Shown here in pieces: positions 13,071-13,911 of a stretch of DNA of 13,911 nucleotides; positions within the stretch are counted from its first letter, which is position 1, and each line of letters starts with the position of its first letter. The notes beneath the pieces were generated by a model. That model ran no database searches. It was not told where the DNA came from and saw only the letters and a program-made list of their open reading frames with translations. Source of the stretch: CAYZYK01 sp964482615 (GTDB lineage: Bacteria; Patescibacteriota; Minisyncoccia; Minisyncoccales; CAYZYK01); the NCBI GenBank assembly GCA_964482615.1, contig CAYZYK010000017.1:1-13911 (forward strand). The letters run 5' to 3'. Position numbers and translations under genes: made by a program.

Positions 13071-13622
13071 ATGATTAACAAAAAACAAATAATTGAATTT
13101 ATTATTATTCTCTTTTTTATTGCAATAGGGGCTGGATTAAGACTTTTACCTCACCCTCCTAATTTTGTTCCTATTTCGGCAATTGCTTTGTTTGGGGGAG
13201 TTTATCTCTCCAAAAAGAAAGCTTTATTTTTACCTGTTTTGGCTATGATGATAAGCGATGTTTTTATTGGCTCATATAATACCTTTTTAATGTTATCTGT
13301 TTATGGCAGTTTCTTGATAATGGTTTTTTTGGGATTTTGGTTAAAAAAACATAAAAAATGGTACACAATAGGTGGGGGTGCCATTTTAAGCGCTATTTTA
13401 TTCTTTCTCATAACTAATTTTGCTGTTTGGGTTTTAACACCCTGGTACCCAAAAACATTATTTGGTCTAATCCAATGTTACATAGCAGCTATTCCCTTCT
13501 TTAAGAACACTTTGTTGGGAAATCTATTTTATGCCCCGCTCTTTTTTGCAAGCTATGAGATAGTAAAATTATGGATTGAAGAAAAATACAAAGCAAAAGA
13601 AGTAAAATTAATTTCAACTTAA
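13071..13622 (+). CDS. DUF6580 family membrane protein, possible ECF-type substrate-binding component
   Basis: This 183-residue protein has about five to six hydrophobic helices. The DUF6580 marks are LRLLPHPPNFVPISAIALFGG (residues 23-43), MMISDVFIG (59-67), FFLITNFAVWVLTPWYPKTLFGLIQCY (111-137) and AAIPFFKNTLLGNLFYAPLFF. The size, helix number and small-residue pattern resemble S components of energy-coupling factor vitamin transporters, which bind the vitamin in the membrane. No transporter function is established for DUF6580 to my knowledge. It is the third gene after the cobalamin riboswitch and starts 2 bp after the anchored DUF4430 gene. No EcfA/EcfT genes are in view; in group II ECF systems these are encoded elsewhere. 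Its stop directly touches the ATG of the DUF134 gene. Confidence 0.78.
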   Translation: MINKKQIIEFIIILFFIAIGAGLRLLPHPPNFVPISAIALFGGVYLSKKKALFLPVLAMMISDVFIGSYNTFLMLSVYGSFLIMVFLGFWLKKHKKWYTIGGGAILSAILFFLITNFAVWVLTPWYPKTLFGLIQCYIAAIPFFKNTLLGNLFYAPLFFASYEIVKLWIEEKYKAKEVKLIST

Positions 13623-13901
13623 ATGGTTAGACCGAGAAAACCAAGAAAAATAATATTTGATCCTAATGTTACCTATTTCAAACCAAGAGCTGTTCCTCTT
13701 GCTTCTTTAGAAGAAATTAGCCTAGAAAGAGATGAGCTTGAAGCTTTACGCCTTTGTGATTTAAAGAATCAAGACCAAAAAAAAGCAGCAAAAAAAATGA
13801 ATATTTCGCAAAGCACGCTCCAAAGAATTTTAACCTCAGCTAGAAAAAAAGTAAGCGAAGCTTTAACTGAAGGTAAAGCAATAAAGATTAAGAAAAAATA
13901 A
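13623..13901 (+). CDS. DUF134 family DNA-binding protein
   Basis: The 92-residue protein opens with the DUF134 signature MVRPRKPRKI and then VTYFKPRAVPLASLEEISLERDELEALRLCDL. The C-terminal half is a sigma-70 region-4-like helix-turn-helix (QDQKKAAKKMNISQSTLQRILTSARKKVSEAL), so it should bind DNA. It is shorter than some DUF134 members, which carry a C-terminal Cys/metal tail; that tail is absent here, the protein ending in a Lys-rich stretch. DUF134 genes are usual companions of NifX-family, DUF5320 and MinD-ferredoxin genes in anaerobes, making it a candidate regulator of region 3. It immediately follows DUF6580 with no gap, so it may share the riboswitch-controlled transcript. Its target is not shown by the sequence. 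Confidence 0.88.
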   Translation: MVRPRKPRKIIFDPNVTYFKPRAVPLASLEEISLERDELEALRLCDLKNQDQKKAAKKMNISQSTLQRILTSARKKVSEALTEGKAIKIKKK

Positions 13902-13911
13902 TCTAGAATAT

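Overview
The window is an AT-rich (by eye about one third G+C), gene-dense piece of a bacterial chromosome. All but one of its genes lie on the + strand. TGA is used as a normal stop. Promoters look like bacterial sigma-70 boxes, a cobalamin riboswitch is present, and most starts lack a Shine-Dalgarno sequence. Anaerobe-type gene families (NifX/orange-protein-like, MinD-ferredoxin ATPases, DUF5320, DUF134) and a secreted protein with a short C-terminal Leu/Gln coiled coil suggest an anaerobic Patescibacteria/Parcubacteria-like organism. That assignment is an inference: no ribosomal or other marker gene is present.

Region 1 (1-3619) is a tightly packed, partly overlapping operon cut by the left edge. 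It holds the end of a U32 peptidase-family protein, an Asp/Glu racemase-fold protein, a GHMP-fold protein resembling beta-RFAP synthase, a P-loop kinase-like protein and a divergent Ham1/RdgB-type NTP pyrophosphatase. The set looks like a small-molecule or nucleotide pathway of unknown product. A lone chorismate mutase-like gene (3626-3892, minus) converges on it with its own promoter.

Region 2 (3893-4179) is non-coding. It contains a GC-rich palindrome, a + strand intrinsic terminator with no obvious parent gene, and a strong promoter (TTGACA-17-TATATT) driving region 3.

Region 3 (4180-11224) is a run of ten metal/redox genes: a DUF5320 protein, a small zinc-ribbon-like protein, a NifX-family protein, a CDF metal exporter fused to a second NifX-like domain, a MinD-type ATPase with two 4Fe-4S clusters, a CPPC thioredoxin, an exported thioredoxin-CcdA fusion, a family-4 (Fe-S) uracil-DNA glycosylase, a ZIP metal importer, and a second MinD-ferredoxin ATPase that has lost one of its two clusters. 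NifX-type protein plus paired MinD-ferredoxin ATPases recalls the anaerobe-specific orange protein (ORP) complex of Desulfovibrio, here joined to zinc/iron-type export and import.

Region 4 (11221-13901) starts at a promoter whose -35 box overlaps the stop codon of the last ATPase. It continues through a cobalamin riboswitch ending in an intrinsic terminator only a few bases before the start codon. Downstream lie two DUF4430 (transcobalamin C-terminal-like) proteins, one secreted and Cys-rich and one membrane-anchored, then a DUF6580 membrane protein and a DUF134 DNA-binding regulator. The most interesting hypothesis in the window is that this is a B12-controlled corrinoid scavenging system in which DUF4430 proteins capture the ligand and DUF6580 is the membrane component.
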